Shown: positions 47,612-56,444 of the stretch, in pieces
How positions within the stretch are numbered: position 1 is the first letter of the stretch
Layout of the letters: each line of letters starts with the position of its first letter
Assembly: GCF_025449215.1 (NCBI RefSeq)
Contig: NZ_CP104900.1
Location: 124,001-188,000, forward strand
Direction of reading: 5' to 3'
DNA length: 64,000 nucleotides
Source: Shewanella seohaensis
GTDB taxonomy: Bacteria > Pseudomonadota > Gammaproteobacteria > Enterobacterales > Shewanellaceae
Notes under the pieces: generated by a model
The model's database searches: none
What the model was told of the DNA's origin: nothing
What the model saw: the letters and a program-made list of their open reading frames with translations, nothing else
Position numbers and translations under genes: made by a program

Positions 47612-48355
47612 ATGAAACCACTAGTAGCAAGCATATTACTCGGCATCAGCTTATTTAGCTCTCCCCTATGGGCAGAGGAATACACGGTTGAAACCTATCA
47701 AGAAATTTTTAAAGGCGACAATCAATTTAAGCAAAAACAAGCCATCGAAGCCCTGACGATTGCCGGATTATCCGATCCCGCTATTTACGATGTGTTAGAG
47801 GCCAAATTGATCGAATCGCTGCCCCTCGCCACCGAGAAAAATGCCATCGACTACAGCGCTTGGTTAGTCAAAGGCTTAGCCTACTCGGGTAACGATAAGT
47901 ACAGCGAAACTATCAACAGCATAGTGCGTGGCAACTTTCATAAGAAACTGAAAAAGTACGCGACCCAAGCACTTGAGAACCTAGATAAATACAAAAAATG
48001 GAACGCCATTTTAGCGGACAAGAGCCAATATGTGGCCGAACAAAGTCCTAAAAACAATGCCTATGCCAATGCATTAAAGAGCGACGATTTAGAGTTGATG
48101 CGCCTTGCCGCTAAACGCATGATGGACGATCAAAACTACGATGATTTTCTCTTAGAGCGTCTGAGCGTTGAACTTAAAAATCCACGCCTAATGAGCAACG
48201 ACAAGTTAGCCATCGATACCTACGCCAATATGGCCAAGGCCCTCGCCGCATCGGGCAATACCCAATACCGCGAAGTCATTGAAAATATTGCCAACAACAA
48301 CCCAAACAAAAAGCTGAAAAGCTACGCCGAGAGCTACCTGAAGAAGTACTACTAA
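47612..48355 (+). CDS. Exported HEAT-like repeat protein at the end of the APE operon
   Basis: 247 aa with a signal peptide (MKPLVASILLGISLFSSPLWAEE, cut near residue 21). The mature protein is all-helical, Lys/Asn/Asp-rich, with repeated blocks that start with short acidic/tyrosine helices and end KKLKKYATQALENL and KKLKSYAESYLKKYY; this is a HEAT-like or TPR-like alternation. It follows the last ketosynthase by 10 bases with a ribosome-binding site (AAGGACA), so it is co-transcribed. No such gene is part of the usual cluster description. Unknown function; a role in envelope placement of the pigment is only a guess. Confidence 0.75.
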   Translation: MKPLVASILLGISLFSSPLWAEEYTVETYQEIFKGDNQFKQKQAIEALTIAGLSDPAIYDVLEAKLIESLPLATEKNAIDYSAWLVKGLAYSGNDKYSETINSIVRGNFHKKLKKYATQALENLDKYKKWNAILADKSQYVAEQSPKNNAYANALKSDDLELMRLAAKRMMDDQNYDDFLLERLSVELKNPRLMSNDKLAIDTYANMAKALAASGNTQYREVIENIANNNPNKKLKSYAESYLKKYY

Positions 48356-48382
48356 TCCCTTTGGATTCGTAAAAGCGTTAAC

Positions 48383-48420
48383 AATAAGCCGAGAATCATC
48401 TCGGCTTATTGCTCTCTTTT
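48383..48420 (+). terminator. Terminator of the aryl-polyene operon
   Basis: 12-bp stem AATAAGCCGAGA (48383-48394) / TCTCGGCTTATT (48399-48410) with a 4-base loop, followed by GCTCTCTTTTG. It ends the roughly 18-kb operon. Confidence 0.85.
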
Positions 48421-48538
48421 GTAGGCAAGTCATCATCAAGTGAACCCATCTTTAGCACAAATCGCACGATTTAATCATTTTGACCATTTCGCTCAATAAA
48501 CTATACTGCCACTGTATTTCCAAAACGGGGCTTAACTC

Positions 48539-48781
48539 ATGCAAACCTTAACCGCTAATGACGCCAAACGAAATTTTGGTGAGTTGCTGCTAAACGCTCA
48601 ACGTGAACCCATCAAGATCAGCAAAAACAGTAAAGATGCGGTTGTGGTCATGTCTATCCACGATTACGAACAGCTTGAGGCGATGAAAGCCGACTATCTG
48701 AAGCACTGTTTCAACGCTGCCAAAGAAGATTTAGCGAAGGGCAATGTGGTTGATGGTGAAGATTTTCTTAACGCCCTGTAG
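48539..48781 (+). CDS. Phd/YefM-family antitoxin
   Basis: 80-aa antitoxin: MQTLTANDAKRNFGELLLNAQREPIKISKNSKDAVVVMSIHDYEQLEAM, the DNA-binding Phd/YefM fold, plus an acidic C-terminal tail (VDGEDFLNAL) that should block the toxin. GGGGC before the ATG is a usable ribosome-binding site. The toxin gene begins 8 bases after its stop. Likely to autoregulate its own promoter with the toxin. Confidence 0.92.
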   Translation: MQTLTANDAKRNFGELLLNAQREPIKISKNSKDAVVVMSIHDYEQLEAMKADYLKHCFNAAKEDLAKGNVVDGEDFLNAL

Positions 48782-48789
48782 CCACTCAC

Positions 48790-49088
48790 ATGGATAATAA
48801 ACGCTATAAACTTAGTAGGTTAGCTCAGACTCACCTACAACAGATTAAAGACTACACTCTTCAACACTTTTCTGAGTCACAGTGGCACAAATATAAAGAA
48901 AGCCTTATCTCCGGTTTGCAAATGTTAGCCAATAACCCCGGATTAGGCAGAAGCTGCAACGATATTTATCCCAACGGTTTCTACTTTCCTATAGGTAAAC
49001 ACACCGCCTACTTCACCAAAGAAGCCGACTTTATCCTTATCGTTGCCTGTTAGGTCAACCACAACTCCCCCAAAATCATCTGAAATAG
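48790..49088 (+). pseudogene. ParE/RelE-type toxin, frame interrupted near the C-terminus
   Basis: RelE/ParE superfamily toxin paired with the antitoxin just before it. The N-terminus YKLSRLAQTHLQQIKDYTLQHFSESQWHKYKESL and the middle LANNPGLGRSCNDIYPNGFYFPIGKHTAYF are ParE-like. As given it stops at 49053 after LIVAC. Adding one base at 49046-49048 gives the usual ending, LIVA-x-LGQPQLPQNHLK, and a stop at 49088 (99 aa). Without the last residues ParE toxins are usually weakened, so the state matters for whether the pair is active. Confidence 0.87.
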
Positions 49089-49569
49089 CCTTACGACACT
49101 GTAAAAGAAGCCGTGGACTCTAAGTTGGTAAACGAGAGCTATGGAAGGTGGACAGGCAGTTAAACATAGATATTGTTCAGAGTGAGGCCAGCCATGGTAC
49201 TGGCTCGACGACACGCAGCTAGTCCATCCCTGGATGCTCGACCGCCCCGTCCATGGGGCGGACGGTCGTCTCACCAATCACCATGGTTTGCCTTTCGAGC
49301 ACAGACAACATCTGAAAGCTTAAAAGACTAGTGTCACATTCACACTATCAAAACGAAGTAGTTATAGTTGATAGTCAACATTATCGGTATTGAGCATTTT
49401 ATTAATAAATATCAATTTATTACGATAACATTTGACATAGAGAATACTTAAATAATGCGCACTTTATACCCAGAATTATTTTTGCTATTGTAGAAATCAA
49501 ATTTTTAAATCAGCTGCTTGCTTTACCAAATGCAAAGGGTGAATTTGTGTGTGATTATTTGACTAGGAA
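49089..49569. repeat. Intergenic region with strong palindromes
   Basis: No gene seen in these 481 bases. The first part holds nested palindromes: GCCAGCCATGG...GGCT near 49183 and CGACCGCCCC (49239-49248) / GGGGCGG...CGGTCG (49255-49268), a hairpin with a long GC-rich stem. The second part (from about 49310) is strongly AT-rich and probably carries the promoter of the next gene. Confidence 0.55.
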
Positions 49570-50480
49570 ATGCCTGTGTTAGGAAATATATTTGATGTTT
49601 TCTCAAGGAGAAAACACTCCCACGAGAAAAAAGTAAAACCTATCGCTAAAACCTTCCGAAATCGTTATTTCATGATTTTTGAAGAATTTTTTCTGATAAT
49701 ACATTTACTGCATTAACTGAAATTCATAAAAAACTGTGTTTTCTACACGGCAAATACCAATTAGTCGACAATGCGTATAGGGGAATGTCTCAAGCAGATG
49801 AAGTCTTAAATTTTATAATGGTATGTGAAGATAAGCACTTGCTAGACGTAATTGAATATACATTCCAAGTTATGACTTGGAATGAAAGAAATAGAGAAGA
49901 AGAACTGATTGTTCAAATCAACGAGTTTCTAGCCGTTGACGATCTTCCTTACTATTTAACAAAAACAGTATGGGAAGAAGTTCAAACTTATTTTCACGGT
50001 TCCCCTGCAACCAGTAAACAAATTCGAGAATATCCCAAAGTCATTCGAAAAGATTCAGACTTAATTCATGATAATGCAATAGAACCTGCACTTTCGTTAT
50101 TGCGTAAGCCTGACCTACTGAATGCTAATGAAGAATTTATGCTTGCTTTACAAGACTTCAAAAAAGGTGATTACAAGGACTGTGTTAGTAAATGTTGTAG
50201 TTCATTCGAAAGTGTAATGAAGGTAATTTGTAAAAGGCGTGGTTACACCTACACTGAAAAACTAACTGCCGCCCCTTTATTGAATACAATTATTTCCAAC
50301 TCGGAGCTGGATTCGTTTTGGGAACAGCCGTTAATATTGATAGCTACAATACGCAACCGATTAAGTTATTCACATGGCGCAGGCAACGAAAATAAATCCG
50401 TTCCTGAACATGTAGCTCAATACTCTATTAATGCTACCGCTTCAGCTATTTTGTTGCTGTGTGAAGAAGCGTATGAGTAA
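49570..50480 (+). pseudogene. Abi-like/STM4504-type protein with a HEPN-like motif, frame interrupted once
   Basis: 303-aa protein when repaired. The N-terminal part (LGNIFDVFSRRK..., KPIAKTFRNRYFMIFEEFF) and the rest (SDNTFTALTEIHKKLCFLHGKYQLVDN...) are joined by adding one T in the TTTTTT run 49687-49692. The layout resembles STM4504/CBY_0614 or AbiJ-type proteins. The C-terminal domain has R264-x4-H269 (NRLSYSHG), the RNase-like motif of HEPN toxins. The start is ATG 49570; GTG 49576 (AGGA seven bases upstream) fits the ribosome-binding site better. AT-rich, unlike the host genes; likely acquired. A defence role is inference. Confidence 0.7.
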
Positions 50481-50599
50481 CGACATATAATCGAGTCGCC
50501 GGGGGTATTTAGCCTCCAGTCCCCTACATACAACACCGAGTTGGGTGTAAAAGATCAGACTGACATAACTTTATTCATTAAAATTCGACCAATAACACC

Positions 50600-50836
50600 T
50601 GAGCCTAAGGAATACACCATCCCCTCGGAGTTGCCGCAGGGCTAATAGACAAATTGCGTGAGTCTCGCCATGGATGGCGAGCTAGCTTTCGCAGGTGCAG
50701 GGACGCATCCTTCGGAAGCGATAGCAAATTTGGCTATGAGCACAAGGGGCTTTCAACTCCGTTAGGGGCGTCTTGGAGCATCCAAGGAGGATAGGACGAG
50801 CAGTCCTCCTTGGTCGGGTGTGGGGTGAAGCCCCAC
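50600..50836. repeat. Complex intergenic repeat with several hairpins
   Basis: Within the 609-base gap 50481-51089. Hairpins: CTCGCCATGGATGGCGAG (50664-50681), CCAAGGAGGA (50782-50791) / TCCTCCTTGG (50804-50813) and GTGGGG (50820-50825) / CCCCAC (50831-50836). No coding frame in the gap is supported. The CCATGGATGG centre recalls the repeats at 9377 and 49239, so these may belong to one Shewanella repeat family. The rest of the gap (50837-51089) shows nothing recognisable. Confidence 0.55.
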
Positions 50837-51089
50837 GACTTTGATTTTATCTAAAAATCCAAACTAAGTTGGGAAAGATCTAGTGGCGACTTTTCTAGCA
50901 TTTACTAGGCTCCATAGAAAGAAAACAAAATAAAACAGGAAGTTATTTCTCTTGCTATAAAGACTGATATTAACCTCTTCCCTAAATGTTGGCCTACCCT
51001 TTGCTTAGTCACCGCAGCGTGTTAACCCTAAAAACAACCAGACGCGATAACGCTATGATGGATAAGCGACAACACAGGGAATTTTAATC

Positions 51090-51557
51090 TTGAGAGCAAC
51101 AATGAAAATAATACTAGATGATCTAAAAGGGCCTGAAATTGCAGCACTTTTAACTGAGCACCTTGAAGATATGCGGGCAACCTCGCCACCAGAAAGTGTG
51201 CACGCATTAGACCTTGATGGCCTGCGCCAACCCAATATTCGCTTTTGGACACTGTGGGATGGCCGCAATCTGGCAGGCTGCGGTGCACTAAAATGGTTAG
51301 ATGCCGAGCATGCGGAGATCAAATCGATGCGTACCGCCACCACCTACAAACAACAAGGGATCGCTTCTAAGGTATTGCAGCACTTGATCAATGATGCCAA
51401 AGCCGCAGGTGTGCAGCGCCTGAGCCTAGAGACAGGTTCGATGGCCTTTTTCCAGCCAGCTCGTAACCTGTATGCTAAATTTGGTTTCGAGCTGTGCGGC
51501 CCCTTTGCCGATTACGTGCTCAACCCCAATAGCCTGTTTATGACCAAAAAGCTCTAG
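51090..51557 (+). CDS. GNAT family N-acetyltransferase
   Basis: 155-aa acetyltransferase. The acetyl-CoA-binding stretch is KSMRTATTYKQQGIASKVLQHLINDAK (motif A: Q/R-x-x-G-I-A), followed by LSLETG and YAKFGFELCGPF (motif B). Substrate unknown; the wording recalls YsnE/PaiA-like small-molecule acetylases. The ATG five codons on (51102) is an alternative start. Confidence 0.88.
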   Translation: MRATMKIILDDLKGPEIAALLTEHLEDMRATSPPESVHALDLDGLRQPNIRFWTLWDGRNLAGCGALKWLDAEHAEIKSMRTATTYKQQGIASKVLQHLINDAKAAGVQRLSLETGSMAFFQPARNLYAKFGFELCGPFADYVLNPNSLFMTKKL

Positions 51558-51614
51558 GCCTCTGCACACATCAATTCACTAAGGTAGCAAACCTCAGTCT
51601 AGACCTAGCCACAG

Positions 51615-52803
51615 CTAAGCTTTTGCCTGTTTAGTTGTGGTTAAGGCGCGATGCTTGTGCCAGTAATGCATTAAAAATCCGAGTAATAATCCCCAGAAGG
51701 CGCTGCCAATCCCCAATACACTCACACCCGATGCGGTGACGAGAAACGTAATCACCGCCACTTCTCGCTCGTCGTTATCCGCAAGCGCAGCTGTCAGACT
51801 GTTACCTATGGTGCCAAGCAGGGCTAATCCTGCAATCGCGAGTACCAACTCCTTCGGAAACGCGGCGAAGAGCCCCACTACAGTGGCGCCGAGTAGACCT
51901 GTCATCAAATAAAAAACACCGCCCCACACAGCAGCCCAGTAACGGGTCGCGGGATTTGGGTCAGCCTCTTTACCCATACAAATCGCCGCTGTAATGGCGG
52001 ATAAGTTAAAGGCAAAACCGCCAAGGGGGCAAACAATACGCCCATCAGACCCGTCACGGTAATTAATGGCGAGATAGGCGGGCGATAACCATGACCGTGC
52101 AGCGCGGCGACGCCAGGCATATTTTGTGAGGCCATAGTCACCACAAATAAGGGCAGCGCCACACCCACTACGCTGGTGACAGAAAACGCAGGCGCTATCC
52201 ATACGGGAGCCGCGAATTGCAACTCAAGCTTATCGAGTTGCAGTAGATCCAATTGATAACTCATCCCTATCCCCGCAACGAGGGTGAGTAACATAATGTA
52301 ACGCGGCGCCCAGGGCTTAAGCACAACAAATACTAATAACATCAATAGGATTAAGCTCAGTTGAGTCTGCATGGCTTGAAACAGTCCTAAACCAAACTGC
52401 AGTAAAATCCCCGCTAACATGGCCGAAGCGACTGACTGCGGCATGATACGAATAAGCTTATCCATCCAGCCCGCCAAGCCGCATAGAGTGATCAACAAAG
52501 AGCTGATCAGGAAGGCACCAACGGCTTCGTGGATACTTAATCCCGCAAGGCTGCTAACCATCAGCGCCGCCCCGGGGTCGACCATGCCGTAAGTACCGGA
52601 TTTTTATAGTAGAGAGACAGGCCAATACTGGTGAGCCCCATGCCGACACCTAAGGCCCACAGCCATGAACTCATCTGTGCCGATGTCGCGCCCACGGCAT
52701 CCGCCGCCTGCAGGATAATCACCGCCGAACTGCTATAACCCACCAGCACAGCAATAAAGCCCGCCGATATTTTTGATAGTCCCAAAGCCTCGCGCCACAT
52801 CAT
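51615..52803 (-). pseudogene. benE: BenE/YdcO-family benzoate-type transporter, frame interrupted twice
   Basis: Inner-membrane transporter of the BenE family with 10-12 predicted helices. Three frames join: MMWREALGLSKISAGFIAVLVGYSSSAVIILQAA... (start 52803; AGGAG upstream), GAALMVSSLAGLSIHEAVGAFLISS... and GGFAFNLSAITAAICMGKEADP.... Breaks are at the CCCC run 52570-52573 and the GGGGG run 52025-52029; each needs one base. The repaired length is 396 aa, normal for YdcO (391). Divergent from an Xre-cupin regulator across a pair of operators. The substrate is assumed from the family name; not shown. Confidence 0.85.
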
Positions 52804-52847
52804 CCCTACTCCTACCTTTGCCTTGATCATCACATCATTAATTACTT

Positions 52848-52900
52848 GTGCGCTATAACGCACGAGATGGACAAGATAGCACCTGTGCGTTATAACGTAC
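52848..52900. promoter_or_regulatory. Paired operators between benE and the Xre-cupin regulator
   Basis: Two near-identical palindromes, GTGCGCTATAACGCAC (52848-52863) and GTGCGTTATAACGTAC (52885-52900), centres 37 bases apart (about 3.5 helical turns). They lie in the divergent promoter region. A weaker match, GCGTCATAACC, is at 52916, just before the regulator start. The simplest reading is binding by the divergent regulator; the consensus is GTGCGYTATAACGCAC. Confidence 0.75.
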
Positions 52901-52928
52901 AAATAATTTTTTTAAGCGTCATAACCTA

Positions 52929-53504
52929 ATGCAGACCATCAACAGCTATCTTGCCGCGACCCTAAAACAACTGCGCAGCCAAAAGGGTTGGAGTTTAGAT
53001 AAAGCGGCACTCGAGACAGGCGTAAGCAAGGCCATGATAGGCCAGATTGAGCGCGGCGAATCTAGCCCCACCATTGCTACCCTGTGGAAAATCGCTAGCG
53101 GTTTTAATATCTCACTCTCAACTTTTCTGGAGCCAACGCCCGAGAGCCAAGGCGCGGTCTTTCGTAACGCCGATGCATTACGCCAAAAGCCTGCAACCGA
53201 CGGCATGTTAGTGGCGTCGCTATTTCCCTTTGAGCCACGCTTTGGTTTTGAGATGTTTGAACTCACTCTATTGCCGCACTATGAACGCCTTTCCGAGCCC
53301 CATGAGGCGGGCGTGACCGAGCATGTGATTGTACTGAGCGGCACCATGGAAGTGTTAGTCGATGGCCAGTGGCAGCCATTACAGCAGGGCGAGGCCGTGC
53401 GCTTTGCCGCCGATAAACCCCACGGTTACCGCAACTTGAGCGATCACCCCGTGGTGTTTCATGATCTTATCCACTATCACAGGGAAGCGCCCGCCACCGA
53501 ATAA
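52929..53504 (+). CDS. Xre-family regulator with C-terminal cupin domain
   Basis: 191-aa transcription factor. An N-terminal Xre-type HTH (about residues 6-62: LRSQKGWSLDKAALETGVSKAMIGQIERGESSPTIATLWKIA) is followed by a cupin domain (about 110-185: EHVIVLSGTMEVLVDGQW, GEAVRFAADKPHGY). This class often regulates a neighbouring transporter and binds a small metabolite in the cupin. Divergent from benE; the paired palindromes between them are the probable binding sites. Confidence 0.9.
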   Translation: MQTINSYLAATLKQLRSQKGWSLDKAALETGVSKAMIGQIERGESSPTIATLWKIASGFNISLSTFLEPTPESQGAVFRNADALRQKPATDGMLVASLFPFEPRFGFEMFELTLLPHYERLSEPHEAGVTEHVIVLSGTMEVLVDGQWQPLQQGEAVRFAADKPHGYRNLSDHPVVFHDLIHYHREAPATE

Positions 53505-53599
53505 CGCCGACAAGCCAAGCGCCCAACAGATTGCCGCTTGCGCCCGCCAATCCATTAGAATAAACTTATTTAAAATTTTCTAATCATAGAGGCAAAGCT

Positions 53600-53923
53600 A
53601 TGTTTCAATCTTTACTGGCTAAATTATCTGGCAGCAGCAACGGTGAAAAATGTTGGCAATTGATTGATCAAGGTGCGCGCGTTATCGATGTGCGCTCACC
53701 GGAGGAGTTTGCCTCGGGTCATTTGCCTCAGGCCATTAACGTACCGCTGCCAACACTCGACCAATGGTTGCATCAGGTCGAAAATAAACAGCATCCCTTT
53801 GTGCTTTACTGCGGCGCAGGCATTCGTGCCCAAAAGGGCTGCGATATTTTAAGGGCCAATGGTTTTGAATGTGTGGTCAATGGTGGCTCGCTAAAAGATT
53901 TAGTGTGCTGCCAGCCAAGCTAA
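53600..53923 (+). CDS. Rhodanese-like sulfurtransferase, 107 aa
   Basis: Single-domain rhodanese with active-site cysteine C71 in LYCGAGIRAQKG; VIDVRSPEEFASGHLPQAINVPL is the characteristic first motif. Location is probably periplasmic-facing or cytosolic; no clear signal peptide. Likely a small sulfur transferase or sensor. A short Cys-containing gene follows 36 bases on. Confidence 0.9.
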   Translation: MFQSLLAKLSGSSNGEKCWQLIDQGARVIDVRSPEEFASGHLPQAINVPLPTLDQWLHQVENKQHPFVLYCGAGIRAQKGCDILRANGFECVVNGGSLKDLVCCQPS

Positions 53924-53959
53924 GGCCTAAGCCAAACAACGATGCGTGAAGAGGTGCAG

Positions 53960-54124
53960 ATGACAACAAAGTGCCCGCGCCCACCTAGCGGCGAACAACC
54001 GCCTCTGCCCAAAGTGGTTCGCGAAACCTGCTACAGCGTGAGCCGTAATCGTGGCCAAGCGAGCGCCAAAGTGCGTTATATCGAAACCAGCGCTATGTCC
54101 CTTGGCTGCAAACTGTGCGAATAA
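53960..54124 (+). CDS. Small Cys-containing protein, 54 aa
   Basis: Begins MTTKCPRPPSGEQPPLP and ends GCKLCE, so it has four cysteines with a C-terminal CxxC. GAAGAGG at 53949-53955 lies a few bases before ATG 53960, a better start than the longer frame from 53942. It follows the rhodanese gene closely and is followed by a strong terminator, so it is likely real and co-transcribed. Family not recognised; a metal-binding or redox role is a guess. Confidence 0.6.
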   Translation: MTTKCPRPPSGEQPPLPKVVRETCYSVSRNRGQASAKVRYIETSAMSLGCKLCE

Positions 54125-54142
54125 TTGTGTTCTGCATAAACA

Positions 54143-54175
54143 AAAATGCCAGCTAAGATGCTGGCATTTTTATTA
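54143..54175. terminator. Bidirectional terminator between the small Cys-protein gene and azoR
   Basis: 11-bp stem AAAATGCCAGC (54143-54153) / GCTGGCATTTT (54160-54170) with T/A tails on both sides. It serves the plus-strand gene and the minus-strand azoR. Confidence 0.9.
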
Positions 54176-54184
54176 TTTTTACGA

Positions 54185-54841
<657 letters not shown>

Positions 54842-54913
54842 TTAGTTTATTAGCCCATAAAAAAGAAAAAAGCGGATAAAATTTGAGATTAATTTCGATT
54901 TTATAGAAAGGTT

Positions 54914-55351
54914 TTACATTTTAGGCACACTGACATACAAACCATCGAATTGTGCGCAGAGTTTGTCGTCACAAAAAAGTTGTACTTCGAGTTTTACCTT
55001 GGCTTTACGCCCCCGTTGCAGCGGGCTTAAATCCGTTTCAGGCCAACGCACTTTGACCTCGGGCGCACAGGTCACGGGCGCCATGTAACGGATATGGGCA
55101 TCGGCTAACACTATGTCGCCATCCACCCGTTGAAGCTGCTGTTGCAGCCACACCATGCCCCAGCCTGTGAGGGTCATAAGGGTATAAATACTGCCCGCAA
55201 ACATAGTGTTATGCAGGTTGATATTCGGCGTCAGTGGCGCACTCACGCGTAGCTCCCCTTCGGCGAAGGAAACTGGCGCTATCTGCATAAACTCGCTAAC
55301 GGGAATGGTGCTATGCCAGGTCTGGCGCAATTGGTTCAATAATTCGTCCAT
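54914..55351 (-). CDS. YiiD C-terminal-type thioesterase (hotdog)
   Basis: 145-aa hotdog-fold protein. NINLHNTMFAGSIYTLMTLTGWGMVWL carries the family signature (HNTxFAGS), and the later LADAHIRYMAPVTCAPEVKVRW continues the fold. I prefer ATG 55351 because AAGGA is seven bases away. Function: probable acyl-CoA thioesterase of unknown specificity. 38 bases downstream of dtd on the same strand, so likely co-transcribed. Confidence 0.83.
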   Translation of the reverse strand: MDELLNQLRQTWHSTIPVSEFMQIAPVSFAEGELRVSAPLTPNINLHNTMFAGSIYTLMTLTGWGMVWLQQQLQRVDGDIVLADAHIRYMAPVTCAPEVKVRWPETDLSPLQRGRKAKVKLEVQLFCDDKLCAQFDGLYVSVPKM

Positions 55352-55389
55352 GTGCATGTCCTTACTGCCGTTGGCACATTTCCTGTGGG

Positions 55390-55826
55390 TTATACCTGCA
55401 AATTGAAGGTCACTGGGCCATCGTTGACCAGCTCGACCTTCATGTCGGCGCCAAATTGTCCCGTTTCTGTAGTCACACCCTGCGCACGGCAAAAGGCGAC
55501 AAATTCTTCATACAGGCCAAGCGCTTGCTCAGGAGTACCCGCCCCCGAAAAGCTCGGGCGCAGGCCACGGCCAGTGTCGGCGGCCAAGGTAAATTGCGAC
55601 ACCACTAAAAGCGAGCCCCCGCCTGAGTTAAGTTGAGATTCATCTTGCCATTTTCATCGGAAAACACTCGATAACTCATCACTTTAGTGGCTAATTTTTC
55701 CATCTTCTCGCGGTTATCTTCCCGCTCAACCCCAAGTAAAACTAACAAGCCCTTATCGATTGCACCTATGGTTTGATTGTCCACCACGACGCTGGCGCGG
55801 CTCACTCTTTGAATTAAAGCGATCAC
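55390..55826 (-). pseudogene. dtd: D-aminoacyl-tRNA deacylase Dtd, frame interrupted once
   Basis: Removes D-amino acids mis-attached to t[36 protein letters not shown] starts the protein; [20 protein letters not shown] and the [11 protein letters not shown] ending are the GP-motif/Dtd signatures. The break is in the CCCCC run 55616-55620. Adding one base gives [18 protein letters not shown] and a 145-aa protein, exactly the length of E. coli Dtd. Upstream of the thioesterase gene and 15 bases after the lipoprotein gene, in one apparent operon. Confidence 0.93.
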
Positions 55827-55841
55827 AACTTTTCCTTTAAA

Positions 55842-56444
55842 TTAAGACTTAACGAGGGGCATCAAGGGGATAGGACGCAGATACTGCTCCACACCTTCGG
55901 GTAATGACTGGGCAATTTCAGCTAAGCCGCCATCGGTCCATAACATAAAGCGGCGAAGTTCCTCGATTTCGACCTTATCGGCAAAGGTCACAGTGCCTTG
56001 GATTTGGATCACCGCGCCCTGCTCACGTAGCACGAATTTAGCAAAATTGAGCTTGGCATTCAGCTCGCCAATCACAGCGGGCAGTTCAGGATTGGCCTGC
56101 AACTGCGGATGCACCGCATAAAAACGGTTCATCAGAATACGGTCAATCCCCGCAGCATTCATACTGGGTTCGAGCATAAAATCATTATTGCCAAATTGCA
56201 CCGCAACCTTATCCGCCCCAACTTTGGTGGCTAAATAGTTGGCATCGATTAAAGCCTGATACAAGGTATCGGCGGCGGCCTCGTTGGTCATTCCGGCCAA
56301 TTGCACCACTTTAGGCGCCACGGGAGCGCGCGCCTCGGTAGATTCGACCACAGAAGAAGAGGATTGAGATTCTGGGGTAGAGGATGAGGTGGCCGCGCAG
56401 GCTGTTAATCCCAAAATGGCGGCAATAATAACGGCTAATTTCAT
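55842..56444 (-). CDS. Predicted lipoprotein, 200 aa
   Basis: MKLAVIIAAILGLTACAATSSS has a lipobox LTAC (cysteine near residue 16). A Ser/Glu/Pro-rich linker follows, then a domain (from about residue 55) of unknown type with FMLEPSMNAAGIDRILMNRFYAVHPQL and a C-terminal EELRRFMLWTDGGLAEIAQSLPEGVEQYL. The start ATG 56444 overlaps the stop of the upstream peptidase gene (ATGA), so they are translationally coupled. The frame to 56474 lies inside that gene. Function unknown. Confidence 0.82.
   Translation of the reverse strand: MKLAVIIAAILGLTACAATSSSTPESQSSSSVVESTEARAPVAPKVVQLAGMTNEAAADTLYQALIDANYLATKVGADKVAVQFGNNDFMLEPSMNAAGIDRILMNRFYAVHPQLQANPELPAVIGELNAKLNFAKFVLREQGAVIQIQGTVTFADKVEIEELRRFMLWTDGGLAEIAQSLPEGVEQYLRPIPLMPLVKS

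Noticed and set aside
49050..49277. 75-aa minus-strand ORF after the ParE-type toxin
   Set aside because: It covers the palindromic repeat and the toxin's 3' end; no ribosome-binding site and no recognisable domain.
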